A stretch of DNA of 64,000 nt from Emticicia sp051209875 (GCF_051209875.1 NZ_JBNTQY010000001.1:4898001-4962000), one strand, 5' to 3'; numbered from the stretch's first letter, positions 8,647 to 18,546 are shown. Program-made: numbers and translations. The notes: generated by a model from the sequence alone, not told the origin.

Positions 8647-9735
8647 TCAGTTGGGTATGCTTGTAATTTGGATTCTTCCACTACTCGGCTGTAATTTTGT
8701 TCCAGATTTTAATGATATTCGTTTTGCTGAGATTTGCTGAGTAGCTGTTCCAGATACATTATAGGTATTATTATTGAATTGACAAATTCCTATAAAATCA
8801 ATAGCTGTAAAAATTAAATTGCCAGAAGCATAGAATAAACTCAAATTATTAGCCGTTGGTAAGAGTAGTATGTTTTGAGCAACAATACTTTGGAATTGCG
8901 TTTGCTGCAACCAGTAACGCATATTTTCTCCCTGACCACTCGTAAACACAGTTCTACATTCTCGTGGACCATAAGCCATTATGTTATTGGTCATCGGGGT
9001 ATAGGCGGCTCCACAGGCGTCAAGTTTTGTACCGATATATTCACAGTCATTATTTACATCTATGTCTAAGTCGGCAGGGGTATCACAAAGGTTATCTCCG
9101 TTGTTATCACAGTTTTTACAACTTCCACTTCGGGCAACTTTTTCTTTTCTTGTGCCTCGAAAAGTTTCGAATGTATGATAGAGACCTAAGGCATGCCCAA
9201 GCTCATGTCCCATAACTGTCAGGTTTGTTGGGCTTGTTATTGCCAATCCCCACTCACTTATATCAAAGTTGGTATTTGGGATCATATAAGCAGTACCATT
9301 TAGACCACCCGAGTCATCAATTAAGTTATTATGAATAAATACATTAAAACAATTTGATCGTCGATATGGACTTAATTCATCATACTCGGTACTCGCATTA
9401 TGGTTATTCAAATCGGTATTGTTATATTGTTTGATATCCATTAGCGTAAAATAGATATTATGAGCAGCATATTGGTTTGCCATATTCTGAAACTGACGCA
9501 ATATATCTTTGTTAGACGCCGCTAACTTACTGCCATCATCATCCGCAAACACATTAATTTGTATCCTTATTAAATAGTAGTTATTTACATTTAGAGCTTT
9601 GATTGTATTAAGGCTATCTTTTATTTTTTGGGTAATAATGAATGGATTAGCAGGGGTTTTTGTTCCGCAATCTCTTTGAGCCATTGAGGGCAATAATAAA
9701 CCTATCGAAAAAAACATTAATAATAGATATTTCAT
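8647..9735 (-). CDS. Secreted M43-family zinc metalloprotease (pappalysin-like)
   Basis: I place the start at ATG 9735 (MKYLLLMFFSIGLLLPSMAQ), giving 362 residues with a signal peptide; the longer TTG-initiated frame would overlap the previous stop codon. The motif HELGHALGLYH near residue 175 is the extended HExxHxxGxxH zinc site, and the Cys-rich segment after it (SCKNCDNNGDNLCDTPAD) together with NNIMAYGPRECR, which holds the Met-turn, is typical of M43 cytophagalysin/pappalysin enzymes. It is probably exported and degrades extracellular protein. It follows the tail-fibre-like gene by 5 bp, so the two are likely co-transcribed. The C-terminus has no recognisable T9SS sorting domain. Confidence 0.9.
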   Translation of the reverse strand: MKYLLLMFFSIGLLLPSMAQRDCGTKTPANPFIITQKIKDSLNTIKALNVNNYYLIRIQINVFADDDGSKLAASNKDILRQFQNMANQYAAHNIYFTLMDIKQYNNTDLNNHNASTEYDELSPYRRSNCFNVFIHNNLIDDSGGLNGTAYMIPNTNFDISEWGLAITSPTNLTVMGHELGHALGLYHTFETFRGTRKEKVARSGSCKNCDNNGDNLCDTPADLDIDVNNDCEYIGTKLDACGAAYTPMTNNIMAYGPRECRTVFTSGQGENMRYWLQQTQFQSIVAQNILLLPTANNLSLFYASGNLIFTAIDFIGICQFNNNTYNVSGTATQQISAKRISLKSGTKLQPSSGRIQITSIPN

Positions 9736-9740
9736 AACAA

Positions 9741-10769
9741 TCAATTTTTAGCTTTTAAAACATCAATTTCTTTCTTTAACTGAATAATATACAAGGCCAA
9801 TTCTTCAATTTTTTCCATCATGACTTTATTGGTTTCGCCCACTTTCAAACCATTTTTTTCGATTTCTGATGCCTCTGGAATATTAGGTAAATGCTTGTTT
9901 TTCTTTAAAAATGCTTCCATTTCATCAATGCTGCGAAGTTTATATTTTTCATCAAAAACATAATCTGCCCAGCCTGTTTCTACAATTACCTCATTTGCTC
10001 TGATTGTACCATTAACTGCCAGTTTATAGCCTAAAGTATTGAATGTACCAATGCCTACTTCACCTGTATTATTTTTTACGATAAAGTGTGTATTTCCACT
10101 ATTGCTAAGGTTGGTTTGTTGAAATATCCTAAAATCATTGTTGTAATTATCCATTGCCCAAATTGGTGTTGAGGAAGGGTCAGAGCCAGATTGGTTACTT
10201 AATATGAGCCGTTTTCTAGTCATTAATTCGCCAGCAACATCAAGTTTTGTAAGTGGGGTTGCCGTTCCTACACCCACGTAACCAGCGATAAAATTTGCAA
10301 AAGGGCCGATAGTGCTTACTTGCAATGCGAGATTATCAGGCGAAAAAAAAACTGAGGGGCTTGTCTTTCCATTGATAACCAATGCCCCATTAGTTGGATT
10401 TTTGCTTAATGAACCATAAAAAACATTTGATTCTGATAAGCCTAAACCTCCGTCAACCGTAAGTTTATAGGATGGTGTTTGTGTGCCAATACCGACATTA
10501 CCAATATTGGTATTATATTGATTTGTTCCATTATTTTGCCATGCGTTTGAACCACTCATATTTTGCCAAGTAGTTCCATCCCAATATTTCATAGTATTAA
10601 GTTCATTATCGAAAACTACAGTACCTTTTGACTGATTTGTCATTGAACCGATAAATGACGTTGAAAACTGTGGTACTGAAATTCCTTGATTTGGGATAAT
10701 CGTACTGCTTTGAGAAAAAGCATATAGATGTACAAAAATTATAAATGATGCTATGCTTATTTTCTTCAT
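9741..10769 (-). CDS. Secreted tail-fibre-like surface protein
   Basis: 342 residues with a signal peptide ending near AFSQ. The body is made of repeated IGTxTPxxKLxVxG segments (NVGIGTQTPSYKLTVDG, VGVGTATPLTKLDVAG, VGIGTFNTLGYKLAVNG), a beta-rich repeat typical of tail-fibre and adhesin-like proteins of Bacteroidota. The end (DEKYKLRSIDEMEAFLKKNKHLPNIPEASE, then a coiled coil EELALYIIQLKKEIDVLKAKN) is the conserved trimerisation/chaperone-type tail. Its function is unknown, presumably a surface or adhesion role. It is the first gene of a pair with the M43 protease. Confidence 0.8.
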   Translation of the reverse strand: MKKISIASFIIFVHLYAFSQSSTIIPNQGISVPQFSTSFIGSMTNQSKGTVVFDNELNTMKYWDGTTWQNMSGSNAWQNNGTNQYNTNIGNVGIGTQTPSYKLTVDGGLGLSESNVFYGSLSKNPTNGALVINGKTSPSVFFSPDNLALQVSTIGPFANFIAGYVGVGTATPLTKLDVAGELMTRKRLILSNQSGSDPSSTPIWAMDNYNNDFRIFQQTNLSNSGNTHFIVKNNTGEVGIGTFNTLGYKLAVNGTIRANEVIVETGWADYVFDEKYKLRSIDEMEAFLKKNKHLPNIPEASEIEKNGLKVGETNKVMMEKIEELALYIIQLKKEIDVLKAKN

Positions 10770-10957
10770 AAATAAATTGAATTAAGACTAGAATGAGTAA
10801 GTTTCATCCAAACTTATTCCTGAAAATAGATTAACCCAAAATTGGGTCTTAAAAATCTACTAAACGGTTCAGTTTTTTATATTACGGTCAAGGTTTTATA
10901 AAAACACATCGTTTCAAAACTAAAATACGCCTTATCAAGATAATAAAAGCATTTTGC

Positions 10958-10965
10958 TATATTTG
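10958..10965 (+). promoter_or_regulatory. Candidate -7 element TATATTTG for the hexosaminidase gene
   Basis: TATATTTG fits the Bacteroidota -7 consensus TAnnTTTG exactly and would start a transcript with a leader of about 60 bases before the ATG at 11034. No clear TTG box is seen at the -33 position. Confidence 0.4.
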
Positions 10966-11033
10966 CAAACAGGTACGCTTCATTAGCATATTAAAATCAA
11001 CCCATTAACCAATAAAACACTTCAATATCTTCT

Positions 11034-12920
11034 ATGAAAAAAGTTCTTTTTTCGGTACTTAGCTTTGCCTTTCTCAATCTAAATGCCCAAAACACATCAA
11101 TAAATCTCATTCCTCAGCCAGTTGAGGTGCAGCAAAATACTGGAAGTTTCGCTTTAACAGTCAAAACAACTATCTCTTTTAATAAAGCTGAAGCAAGTAG
11201 TGTAGCCGAAATGTTGGTGCAGAAACTGAGCCTACCGACGGGCTTGGCCTTAAAAGCTCAAGAAGGAAAAACTGGCTTGATTCAACTCAATTTGAATGAT
11301 ACACCAAATGCTCAGTTGGGCAAAGAAGGTTATACTTTTGAGTCAACACCAAAGGGCGTCATAATCTCAGCTAATCAAACAGCAGGTTTATTTTATGGCA
11401 TGCAAACTTTGCTACAACTTTTACCAAAAGAGATTGAAAGTAAATCACTTACAAAAGCAACTTGGGCGATTCCTTCAGTAAAAATCACAGATTATCCAAG
11501 ATTTGCTTGGAGAGGGATCATGCTTGATGTAAGTCGTAATTTCTTTACAAAAGCGGAAGTAAAAAAATACATTGATGATATTGCACGCTTAAAATACAAT
11601 ACTTTCCATTGGCATTTAACCGATGATGAAGGTTGGAGAATTGAAATAAAATCTTTGCCAAAACTCACGGAAGTTGGGGCTTGGAGAGTTCCAAGAGCAG
11701 GACATTTCGGAGACCGTGATATTCCAAAAGCGGGTGAAAAAGCAACTGTTGGTGGTTTTTATACCCAAGAAGACATCAAGGAAGTGGTGAAATATGCCCA
11801 AGAACGCAATGTCACGATTGTTCCTGAAATTGACGTTCCAGGTCATAGCATGGCGGCTATCGCGGCTTATCCTGAGTTAAGTACAAAAAAAGACCCAAAT
11901 ACCTTTGTGAATCCAGGGGCAATGATTGCAGATTGGTATGGAAACGGCACTTTCAAGATGCGTTATGAAAATGCGTTAAATCCATCCGATGAAAAAGTTT
12001 ATGAGTTTTTGGATAAAGTAATGACAGAAGTAGCCGCTCTTTTTCCAAACCAATATATACACGTAGGTGGAGATGAATGCTACAAAGGTTTTTGGGCGGC
12101 CGATGAAGGTTGTCAGGCCTTAATGAAAAAATTAGGCATTCGTCATGTAGAAGATTTGCAAGGATATTTCATGAATCGTTTAGAGAAAATATTAGAATCG
12201 AAAGGTAAAAAACTAATCGGTTGGGACGAAATTTTAGAAGGTGGAATTTCACCAAAAGCAACGGTTATGAGTTGGCGAGGCATAAAAGGCGGAATCGAAG
12301 CAGCACATTTAGGACATGACGTTGTGATGACTCCAACTACTTTTGCCTATATCGACTATAATCAAGGTGAAAATACAATCGACCCACCCATCTATGCAGG
12401 TTTACGTGTAAGCAAATCATACAGTTTTGAGCCAGTTCCTGATGGTGTTGACGCTAAATATATATTGGGCGGACAAGCAAATCTTTGGAGTGAACAAACA
12501 CCAACTTTGCGTTATGCCGAATATATGACTTATCCTCGTGCTTGGGCATTATCTGAAGTTTATTGGTCGCAAAAATCAGCCAAAAACTGGGATAACTTCA
12601 GTAAACGCATGGAAAACCATTTTGAACGTGCCGATGTAGCAGAACTTGGCTTTTCAAAAGCAGTTTATGATGCCATCATCACAACAAGTTATAAAAATGG
12701 CAAGTTAACACTTGAATTAGGCAGTGAAATATCAGATTTGGAAATTTACTATTCGATTGATGATACTATGCCTGACAAATTTTCGACAAAATATACACAA
12801 CCTGTTGCGTTACCTGACGGAGCGATTACACTTCGAGTAATCACTTACCGTGCAGGAAAACCAATCGGTCATTTGATTACGCTTAAAAGGGCAGAATTAG
12901 AACGAAGAGCAGGAAAATAA
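11034..12920 (+). CDS. Beta-N-acetylhexosaminidase, glycoside hydrolase family 20
   Basis: 628 residues with a signal peptide (MKKVLFSVLSFAFLNLNAQ). An N-terminal GH20b domain (about 20-150) precedes the TIM barrel, where FHWHLTDDEGWRIEIK and the catalytic pair Asp347-Glu348 in HVGGDEC are visible; WRGIKGG and ILGGQANLWSE follow in the expected order. The C-terminal 80 residues (ISDLEIYYSIDDTMPDKFS...) form the chitobiase-like C-terminal domain. The enzyme releases terminal N-acetylhexosamines from chitin oligomers or glycans in the periplasm or at the surface. It appears to be a single-gene unit ending at a strong terminator. Confidence 0.94.
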   Translation: MKKVLFSVLSFAFLNLNAQNTSINLIPQPVEVQQNTGSFALTVKTTISFNKAEASSVAEMLVQKLSLPTGLALKAQEGKTGLIQLNLNDTPNAQLGKEGYTFESTPKGVIISANQTAGLFYGMQTLLQLLPKEIESKSLTKATWAIPSVKITDYPRFAWRGIMLDVSRNFFTKAEVKKYIDDIARLKYNTFHWHLTDDEGWRIEIKSLPKLTEVGAWRVPRAGHFGDRDIPKAGEKATVGGFYTQEDIKEVVKYAQERNVTIVPEIDVPGHSMAAIAAYPELSTKKDPNTFVNPGAMIADWYGNGTFKMRYENALNPSDEKVYEFLDKVMTEVAALFPNQYIHVGGDECYKGFWAADEGCQALMKKLGIRHVEDLQGYFMNRLEKILESKGKKLIGWDEILEGGISPKATVMSWRGIKGGIEAAHLGHDVVMTPTTFAYIDYNQGENTIDPPIYAGLRVSKSYSFEPVPDGVDAKYILGGQANLWSEQTPTLRYAEYMTYPRAWALSEVYWSQKSAKNWDNFSKRMENHFERADVAELGFSKAVYDAIITTSYKNGKLTLELGSEISDLEIYYSIDDTMPDKFSTKYTQPVALPDGAITLRVITYRAGKPIGHLITLKRAELERRAGK

Positions 12921-12970
12921 CATCCAAAAGCAGTGTTTTCATAGGAAATTTTCAATTTTTGAATAATATT

Positions 12971-13005
12971 AAAAAGCCTCAGATTTCACAATCTGAGGCT
13001 TTTTG
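12971..13005. terminator. Bidirectional intrinsic terminator
   Basis: AAAAAGCCTCAGATT pairs with AATCTGAGGCTTTTT around a 4-base loop. It lies between the convergent hexosaminidase and LruC genes and has A/T tracts on both sides, so it can serve both. Confidence 0.9.
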
Positions 13006-13028
13006 TCAATAAAAGAAGAAGGTATTAT

Positions 13029-15041
13029 TTAATTTGATAATTTAGTTGCATCTCGATAACCTTTTTTATCTAAATACCAATCTGGATAATTTTTTCCATC
13101 ACTTTCTACCCAATCCTTAAAGAACAGATATCCTTCTACAATTGGTTTTGCCTCTAAAGGATGTTTGAAATCCTCAGGTATATTGATTGACCATGGCAGA
13201 CGAGCATCACTTCTATAGAAAATATTTGATGATCCATTTGAACGGTCATCTCCTGTTCCCAAAAGACTTTTGTTAGCTTTTTGTGTTGGAGCTTGGTTGA
13301 TTAAATGAACTTCATTTCCACGATCTTTAGTTTGAAAAATAAATGGATTATAAGGAGCTGTTCCCAATGTCGATTTATTGATAGGGGTGCTAAGTATAAT
13401 TCTCAAATTAAGCTCCTGAGGCTTAACAGCATTGTATATGTCAACACCATTATCAAATGCAATAATAGTTGCATATTCTTGTCCACTTTCAGTCCCGTTT
13501 CCACCATTCGAAATAACATTATTCTTCAGATATTGGCCTGTTACACTTTTAACAGCGGAAGCAGGAATAGGTAATTGGAAGCCCCATCCGCTTTGAATAT
13601 TAGCTAGTATTGCTTTAACATATACTTTTGCTCTTATCTCTATAACTTGATTAGCTGCATTGAAAACCTCCTCAAACTGGTAATTTACAACCATATCATT
13701 CATGTCATAATCACCCTTGAATGGCCATAAATCTTCATAGGCAAGCGAACTATAAGTATCACTCGAAGGAGTAAAATTACTATACGACTTATCTGAATCT
13801 GTTGGGTATTCGTCGTTATTATCACTTAGCCCATCACCATCAGTGTCTTTGGGATTTATAATTACAGGAATATCATCTCTACTAATAGCTTTTACCGGAT
13901 TTGATGTAGCATAGAAAATTGCATCATTAAAGTCCTGATCACAGCTTGCACTTTCACGATTAACATCCTCAAATGATAGAAGTAAACGATTGGTTGTAGG
14001 ATCATTCAACACAATTAAATGACGACGAAGCTCTTCTTTAGATTCGATATTCAAAGCTTCATGACTAAAATGTGCATAACTACCATCAGTAATTTCGCCT
14101 TTTGAGCCATTAAAGCCACTTGCAAATAATACGAAACCAATACCTGTTCCAGCAGGAAATTGCCCAATTTTCACTTTATCTCCTGATGTTAGTCCACCAC
14201 CACTACCACTATAAGAAACATTTGGAAAAACAATTGTTATAGCAGAAATATCTGAAACATTGGTCGGTGGTTTTTTCAAATCAAAAGTATAAAAACCAAG
14301 CGTATTAGTCCAGCCTGCTCCTTCATGAACGAATGTAATCCATACATCAGCCAGCTCAGTAATAGTCAAAACAGTTTTGTTAGTTGATTTTAATAAACCT
14401 GGGTTTACCTCTGTAACTGGTTTTCTCTCAGGCACACTGGCATCAATATTCGCTAAGAATTCAGCAGAGATATCATCTCTTTTCCCTTCAAGATAATTGG
14501 GTACTCCTTCTTTAGACCAGGTTCCTAAAGTCTTTATTGGATATTTGCCACTGATCTCTCTGGCATTTCTTAAACTAATGGTTTCATCATCGCTGCTTAC
14601 TCGAAGTGTTTTTGGAGTTGTCTGGTTTTTGCCTCCAAAAATAGCTTTTACTCCATTATTGCTTACATCAACAATGAATTCGTTTGGTAAACCAATACGA
14701 TTTGGTCTAACAGATACTTGTTTGACAGCAGTCGGAATAGCTTGATTAATCTGTAATACACCTGATGCTGAAGTAACTCCTTTCAATAATAACTTATCTT
14801 CAGGATAGCTATAAATAGAAACAACAACACCCTTCATTGGTTTATCTAAATTATCAAAGGTTCCAATATCAAACTTAACATCCGCAGTCGTTTTGAAAAC
14901 AAATGTTGACGGAACATTGAGCGATTCCATTGCCGATTTGGGTTTGGTCAAAGTTGTTTCTTCGAAATCTCTAACGCAACTAATTAACCAAAAGTTTAAT
15001 CCCAAGAAATAGATGAATAATAGATAATTTTTAAATTTCAT
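13029..15041 (-). CDS. LruC-domain lipoprotein with calcium-binding motif
   Basis: Start placed at ATG 15041 (MKFKNYLLFIYFLGLNFWLISCVRDFEE), a lipoprotein signal with the lipobox Cys, giving 670 residues; the longer frame adds an unlikely leader. The middle carries DQDFNDAIFYA, typical of the DUF4114 region. It is followed by the Asp-rich loop DTDGDGLSDNNDEYPTDSDK and the LruC signature (YEDLWPFKGDYDMNDMVVNYQF). LruC proteins are surface or periplasmic lipoproteins often found near carbohydrate or toxin-delivery genes; their biochemical role is unsettled. It is separated from sucD by a long AT-rich divergent region. Confidence 0.85.
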   Translation of the reverse strand: MKFKNYLLFIYFLGLNFWLISCVRDFEETTLTKPKSAMESLNVPSTFVFKTTADVKFDIGTFDNLDKPMKGVVVSIYSYPEDKLLLKGVTSASGVLQINQAIPTAVKQVSVRPNRIGLPNEFIVDVSNNGVKAIFGGKNQTTPKTLRVSSDDETISLRNAREISGKYPIKTLGTWSKEGVPNYLEGKRDDISAEFLANIDASVPERKPVTEVNPGLLKSTNKTVLTITELADVWITFVHEGAGWTNTLGFYTFDLKKPPTNVSDISAITIVFPNVSYSGSGGGLTSGDKVKIGQFPAGTGIGFVLFASGFNGSKGEITDGSYAHFSHEALNIESKEELRRHLIVLNDPTTNRLLLSFEDVNRESASCDQDFNDAIFYATSNPVKAISRDDIPVIINPKDTDGDGLSDNNDEYPTDSDKSYSNFTPSSDTYSSLAYEDLWPFKGDYDMNDMVVNYQFEEVFNAANQVIEIRAKVYVKAILANIQSGWGFQLPIPASAVKSVTGQYLKNNVISNGGNGTESGQEYATIIAFDNGVDIYNAVKPQELNLRIILSTPINKSTLGTAPYNPFIFQTKDRGNEVHLINQAPTQKANKSLLGTGDDRSNGSSNIFYRSDARLPWSINIPEDFKHPLEAKPIVEGYLFFKDWVESDGKNYPDWYLDKKGYRDATKLSN

Positions 15042-15208
15042 AATGAATTGACAGTTTAAACAAGATTTAATAATGTTTAAAATTACGAGCAATTTTTAGA
15101 CCATTTTTTTAAGGAATTGATGTAGAATAAAGGAAATCAAAGCAGTTTTGTCCATTATTTACCATTTTCCATACGAATTGGCTAACTTTTTAAAATAAAA
15201 AAAAAGTA

Positions 15209-15253
15209 CCTTTTAGTTATTTTTTTTAAATCAAAAAAAAAATAACCAAAAGG
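15209..15253. other. Long hairpin in the LruC-sucD divergent spacer
   Basis: The 422-bp AT-rich spacer 15042-15463 holds no gene. Within it, 15209-15227 (CCTTTTAGTT then a T-run) pairs with 15235-15253 (an A-run then ACCAAAAGG), a 19-bp stem with one mismatch and a 7-base loop. It has the form of an intrinsic terminator on both strands but sits between divergent genes, so it may be a leader attenuator or the end of a small RNA. Confidence 0.6.
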
Positions 15254-15408
15254 CAACTTTGGCACGCTCAAATGCAATTCATCAATTTATTTAAAGTTTT
15301 CAAAGACTTATATAATTTTAATAAAAATATTTTTTCATTTAAAATACTTATAATCAAATAGTTATACTAAAAAAAAGAAACTTAAAATTCATAACTTACA
15401 TTTTTTTT

Positions 15409-15438
15409 TTGCACTTTTCTCATTTCGGACTACTTTTA
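15409..15438 (+). promoter_or_regulatory. Candidate Bacteroidota-type promoter for sucD
   Basis: A TTG at 15409-15411 is followed after 19 bases by TACTTTTA (15431-15438), one base off TAnnTTTG, giving the canonical -33/-7 spacing and a short leader before the ATG at 15464. Confidence 0.5.
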
Positions 15439-15463
15439 CGTAAAATTAAAAATAGACGAAAGA

Positions 15464-16339
15464 ATGAGCGTTCTTGTAAATAAAAACTCCAAAGTAATCG
15501 TACAAGGTTTTACTGGCTCGGAAGGTACTTTCCATGCGGGTCAAATGATTGAATACGGCACTAATGTCGTTGGTGGTGTAACACCAGGTAAAGGTGGTCA
15601 ATTACACCTCGACCGTCCTGTTTTCAACACTGTTGAGCAAGCAGTTGTAACGACAGGAGCAGATGTCTCTATTATTTTCGTACCACCAGCATTTGCAGCC
15701 GATGCTATTATGGAAGCTGCTGATGCCGGTATCAAAGTAATCGTTTGTATTACCGAAGGTATTCCAACCAAAGATATGGTAATGGCAAAATCTTACATTC
15801 AAGGCAAAAAAGTAACTTTGATTGGGCCAAACTGCCCTGGTATTATTACTGCTGAAGAATGTAAAGTAGGTATCATGCCTGGTTTTATCTTTAAAAAAGG
15901 TTCAATTGGTGTAGTTTCTAAGTCTGGTACTTTAACTTATGAAGCGGTTGATCAATTAACAAAAGCTGGTTTAGGCCAAACAACTGCTATTGGAATTGGT
16001 GGTGACCCAATTATCGGAACAACTACCAAAGAAGCTGTTGAGTTATTGATGAATGACCCAGAAACTGAAGGAATCGTAATGATTGGAGAAATTGGTGGCG
16101 GAATGGAAGCAGACGCTGCCCGTTGGATAAAAGAATTTGGTACAAAACCTGTTGTTGGTTTCATCGCTGGACAAACTGCACCGAAAGGTCGCCGTATGGG
16201 ACATGCCGGAGCAATCATCGGCGGTGCTGATGATACTGCCGCAGCCAAAATGAAAATCATGGCAGAATGTGGCATTCATGTAGTTGCCTCACCAGCAGAC
16301 ATCGGAGCAACCATGTTGAAAGCTCTCGGAAAAGCATAA
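15464..16339 (+). CDS. sucD: Succinate--CoA ligase, ADP-forming, alpha subunit
   Basis: 291 residues, the normal length. The N-terminus SVLVNKNSKVIVQGFTGSEGTFH is the CoA-binding start, IGPNCPGIITAEECKVGIMPG is the conserved middle, and the phosphohistidine lies in RRMGHAGAII. It converts succinyl-CoA to succinate with substrate-level phosphorylation in the TCA cycle, working with SucC, which is not in this window. It appears monocistronic, with its own promoter and terminator. Confidence 0.97.
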   Translation: MSVLVNKNSKVIVQGFTGSEGTFHAGQMIEYGTNVVGGVTPGKGGQLHLDRPVFNTVEQAVVTTGADVSIIFVPPAFAADAIMEAADAGIKVIVCITEGIPTKDMVMAKSYIQGKKVTLIGPNCPGIITAEECKVGIMPGFIFKKGSIGVVSKSGTLTYEAVDQLTKAGLGQTTAIGIGGDPIIGTTTKEAVELLMNDPETEGIVMIGEIGGGMEADAARWIKEFGTKPVVGFIAGQTAPKGRRMGHAGAIIGGADDTAAAKMKIMAECGIHVVASPADIGATMLKALGKA

Positions 16340-16450
16340 TTCTAAATGAGTGATTAAAATAAGATTTGGGAAATACGAGTATAAATACCCATAAATTGAG
16401 GTAAATAATCTTATAAATCTTATAAATCTTTTTAATCGTGCTATAAAAAC

Positions 16451-16482
16451 AAAAGGTCAGACTTAACAATCTGACCTTTTTT
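16451..16482. terminator. Intrinsic terminator after sucD
   Basis: AAAAGGTCAGA at 16451-16461 pairs with TCTGACCTTTT at 16470-16480, followed by further T residues. Confidence 0.9.
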
Positions 16483-16514
16483 GTTTAATTTTGCAAAAAA
16501 ATACCAAAGAACGT

Positions 16515-17669
16515 TTGAAGAAGAGTCTTTACATACTTTTGCTATTTATTTCATCAAGATTGTTTGCTACCACAGTTGGGCCAAACAATCAGTACTTCTT
16601 GGTACATGATTACCACGATGATTGGCAAGTGTACAATGATAAAATGAAAGCCTATATTCCATACATTACGGAACAACATTTGGCTTATCCTTCTCACACA
16701 CTTTTTTGCGATATTCAAAGTAACCGAGGATATAATTTATTGGTTTTTTCAAAAAAAGCTGATAATTTCCTATTTATCAACGGTTCACTTCGGCAGAAAA
16801 TTCCTGTTGGCAAATGGATTGTTCTCAACGTCGATAGTCTATACAAAGTCTATGAACAACCAACCATTTATATTACACTCTATGGCTCAAATAGCATTGA
16901 TGACAAAATCCTTATGCTGGGATACAAGCGTTCGCTTGACCAAAAACCAATTGTATTATCTGAATCAGGAATAACCGCAAAGCCTCGAACACCAGCACCT
17001 TACCGAAATTATTTGGTAATGGTTTCCATGTTTATTCTGGTAATGTTTTCATATTTATCAAACTCTTATGTACGTGCGTTTCAACGATATTATAATTTAC
17101 GAGATTTGTTGAATACTTTGGTTAGAGAGCAATCCTTTTTGATTAATAAACCACTTAGTCGAATGAATGTCATGTTCATCATTTTACTAAGTTTGATAAT
17201 GGGGCTTTTCTATATGTTATTACAAAGCAAAGGTATATATATATTTGGTGGTAGAACGATTTTACAAGAAGGAGAGACTTTAGGTGTATTATCTTCCAAT
17301 TATTTCCGAATTTGTTTGGTAGTGTTTGTGATACTTATTATCAAATATTTCTTTATTAACCTTGTAGGACAGTTATTCAATCTTGAGAAAGTGGTCGATA
17401 TACACTATTTCAAAATCATCCAATCATCTATTATTTTTTATACCACTTTAGTTTTAGTGCTACTGGTACTTTTTATGGAATATTTTTCCCATGATTTTAA
17501 TTGGCAAGTTTATCTCTTTGCACCAGTAGTCATTTTTTATTTATTACGCTTTTTTATACTATATTTTACCATAAATAGAAGTGTCCCTATACAAAGTCTT
17601 TATTTAATTTCGTACCTTTGTATTGTCGAATTGTTGCCAGTTGTACTTGGTATAAGGTTTGCCTTGTAA
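16515..17669 (+). CDS. DUF4271 membrane protein
   Basis: I choose TTG 16515 as the start: it gives MKKSLYILLLFISSRLFA, a good signal peptide, whereas the upstream TTG at 16491 overlaps a perfect -7 element (TAATTTTG, 16486-16493) and adds eight charged residues. No ATG is available before the mature domain. About 385 residues: an exported N-terminal beta-rich half (to about 165) and five to six membrane segments in the second half (FILVMFSYLSN, MFIILLSLIMGLFYML, IIFYTTLVLVLLVLFM and others). DUF4271 proteins are found next to hemD throughout Bacteroidota, as here; function unknown. Confidence 0.78.
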   Translation: MKKSLYILLLFISSRLFATTVGPNNQYFLVHDYHDDWQVYNDKMKAYIPYITEQHLAYPSHTLFCDIQSNRGYNLLVFSKKADNFLFINGSLRQKIPVGKWIVLNVDSLYKVYEQPTIYITLYGSNSIDDKILMLGYKRSLDQKPIVLSESGITAKPRTPAPYRNYLVMVSMFILVMFSYLSNSYVRAFQRYYNLRDLLNTLVREQSFLINKPLSRMNVMFIILLSLIMGLFYMLLQSKGIYIFGGRTILQEGETLGVLSSNYFRICLVVFVILIIKYFFINLVGQLFNLEKVVDIHYFKIIQSSIIFYTTLVLVLLVLFMEYFSHDFNWQVYLFAPVVIFYLLRFFILYFTINRSVPIQSLYLISYLCIVELLPVVLGIRFAL

Positions 17670-17760
17670 TGACAAGTTTTTTGCAGAAAAATTATTTTGA
17701 TTTTATTGTTAAAATGAACCGCAGTAACAATCGTTTTGTATTTGAAACCCCGCAATTTGG

Positions 17761-18546
17761 ATGAGTGAAATAACAGAAAAAATTCGTCAAGATCGCCTCC
17801 GTAAAGTTGAGAGCATTTTAGTTACACAAGCGAGACCAACCGATGAAAAGTCTCCGTATTTTGAGATGGCAAGGAAATTTAATCTCAAGATAGATTTTCG
17901 TTCGTTTATCGAAGTGAAAGGCTTAGACCACCGAGATTTCCGCCGTCAAAAAGTGGATATTTTGGCTCATACAGCTATTATCTTGACAAGTCGCAATGCC
18001 GTTGATAATTTCTTTCGCATAGCCAAAGAAATGCGAATTGAAGTACCCATTGACATGAAATACTTTTGTATTTCCGAACAAACAGCTAATTATTTACAAA
18101 AGTACATCGTTATCAGAAAACGAAAAATTTTTGTAGGTCAAAAAACCGCAGCCGATTTGGAAGCCTTGATTATGAAGCATAAAACAGAGAAATTTCTATT
18201 TCCTTGTTCAAATATTCGTAGCAATGACATCCCAAATCTGATGAATCGCAATGATTTGCACCTCACAGAGGCTGTAATGTATGAAACAGTCCCTTCTGAT
18301 TTATCAGATTTGACTGAAGTGTTTTACGATATTATTTGCTTCTATAGTCCTTCGGGAATTACGTCATTAGACCATAACTTCCCCGACTGGAAACAAAACA
18401 ATACTCGATTAGCCGCTTTTGGCCCTACAACGGCTAAAGCTATAAGAGATGCAGGTTATATCTTGGATATAGAAGCACCATTACCTAATGCCCCTTCTAT
18501 GACTGGAGCCTTAGAACTTTACATTAAGAAGGCAAACAATATCTAA
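17761..18546 (+). CDS. hemD: Uroporphyrinogen-III synthase
   Basis: 261 residues. KVESILVTQARPTDEKSPYF opens the first lobe, while TAIILTSRNAVDNFF, FYSPSGITSL and LAAFGPTTAKAIRDAG are the characteristic motifs of the two-lobed HemD fold. The enzyme closes and inverts ring D of hydroxymethylbilane in haem biosynthesis. It lies 91 bp downstream of the DUF4271 gene, a pairing conserved in the phylum, and ends at a strong terminator. Confidence 0.88.
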   Translation: MSEITEKIRQDRLRKVESILVTQARPTDEKSPYFEMARKFNLKIDFRSFIEVKGLDHRDFRRQKVDILAHTAIILTSRNAVDNFFRIAKEMRIEVPIDMKYFCISEQTANYLQKYIVIRKRKIFVGQKTAADLEALIMKHKTEKFLFPCSNIRSNDIPNLMNRNDLHLTEAVMYETVPSDLSDLTEVFYDIICFYSPSGITSLDHNFPDWKQNNTRLAAFGPTTAKAIRDAGYILDIEAPLPNAPSMTGALELYIKKANNI

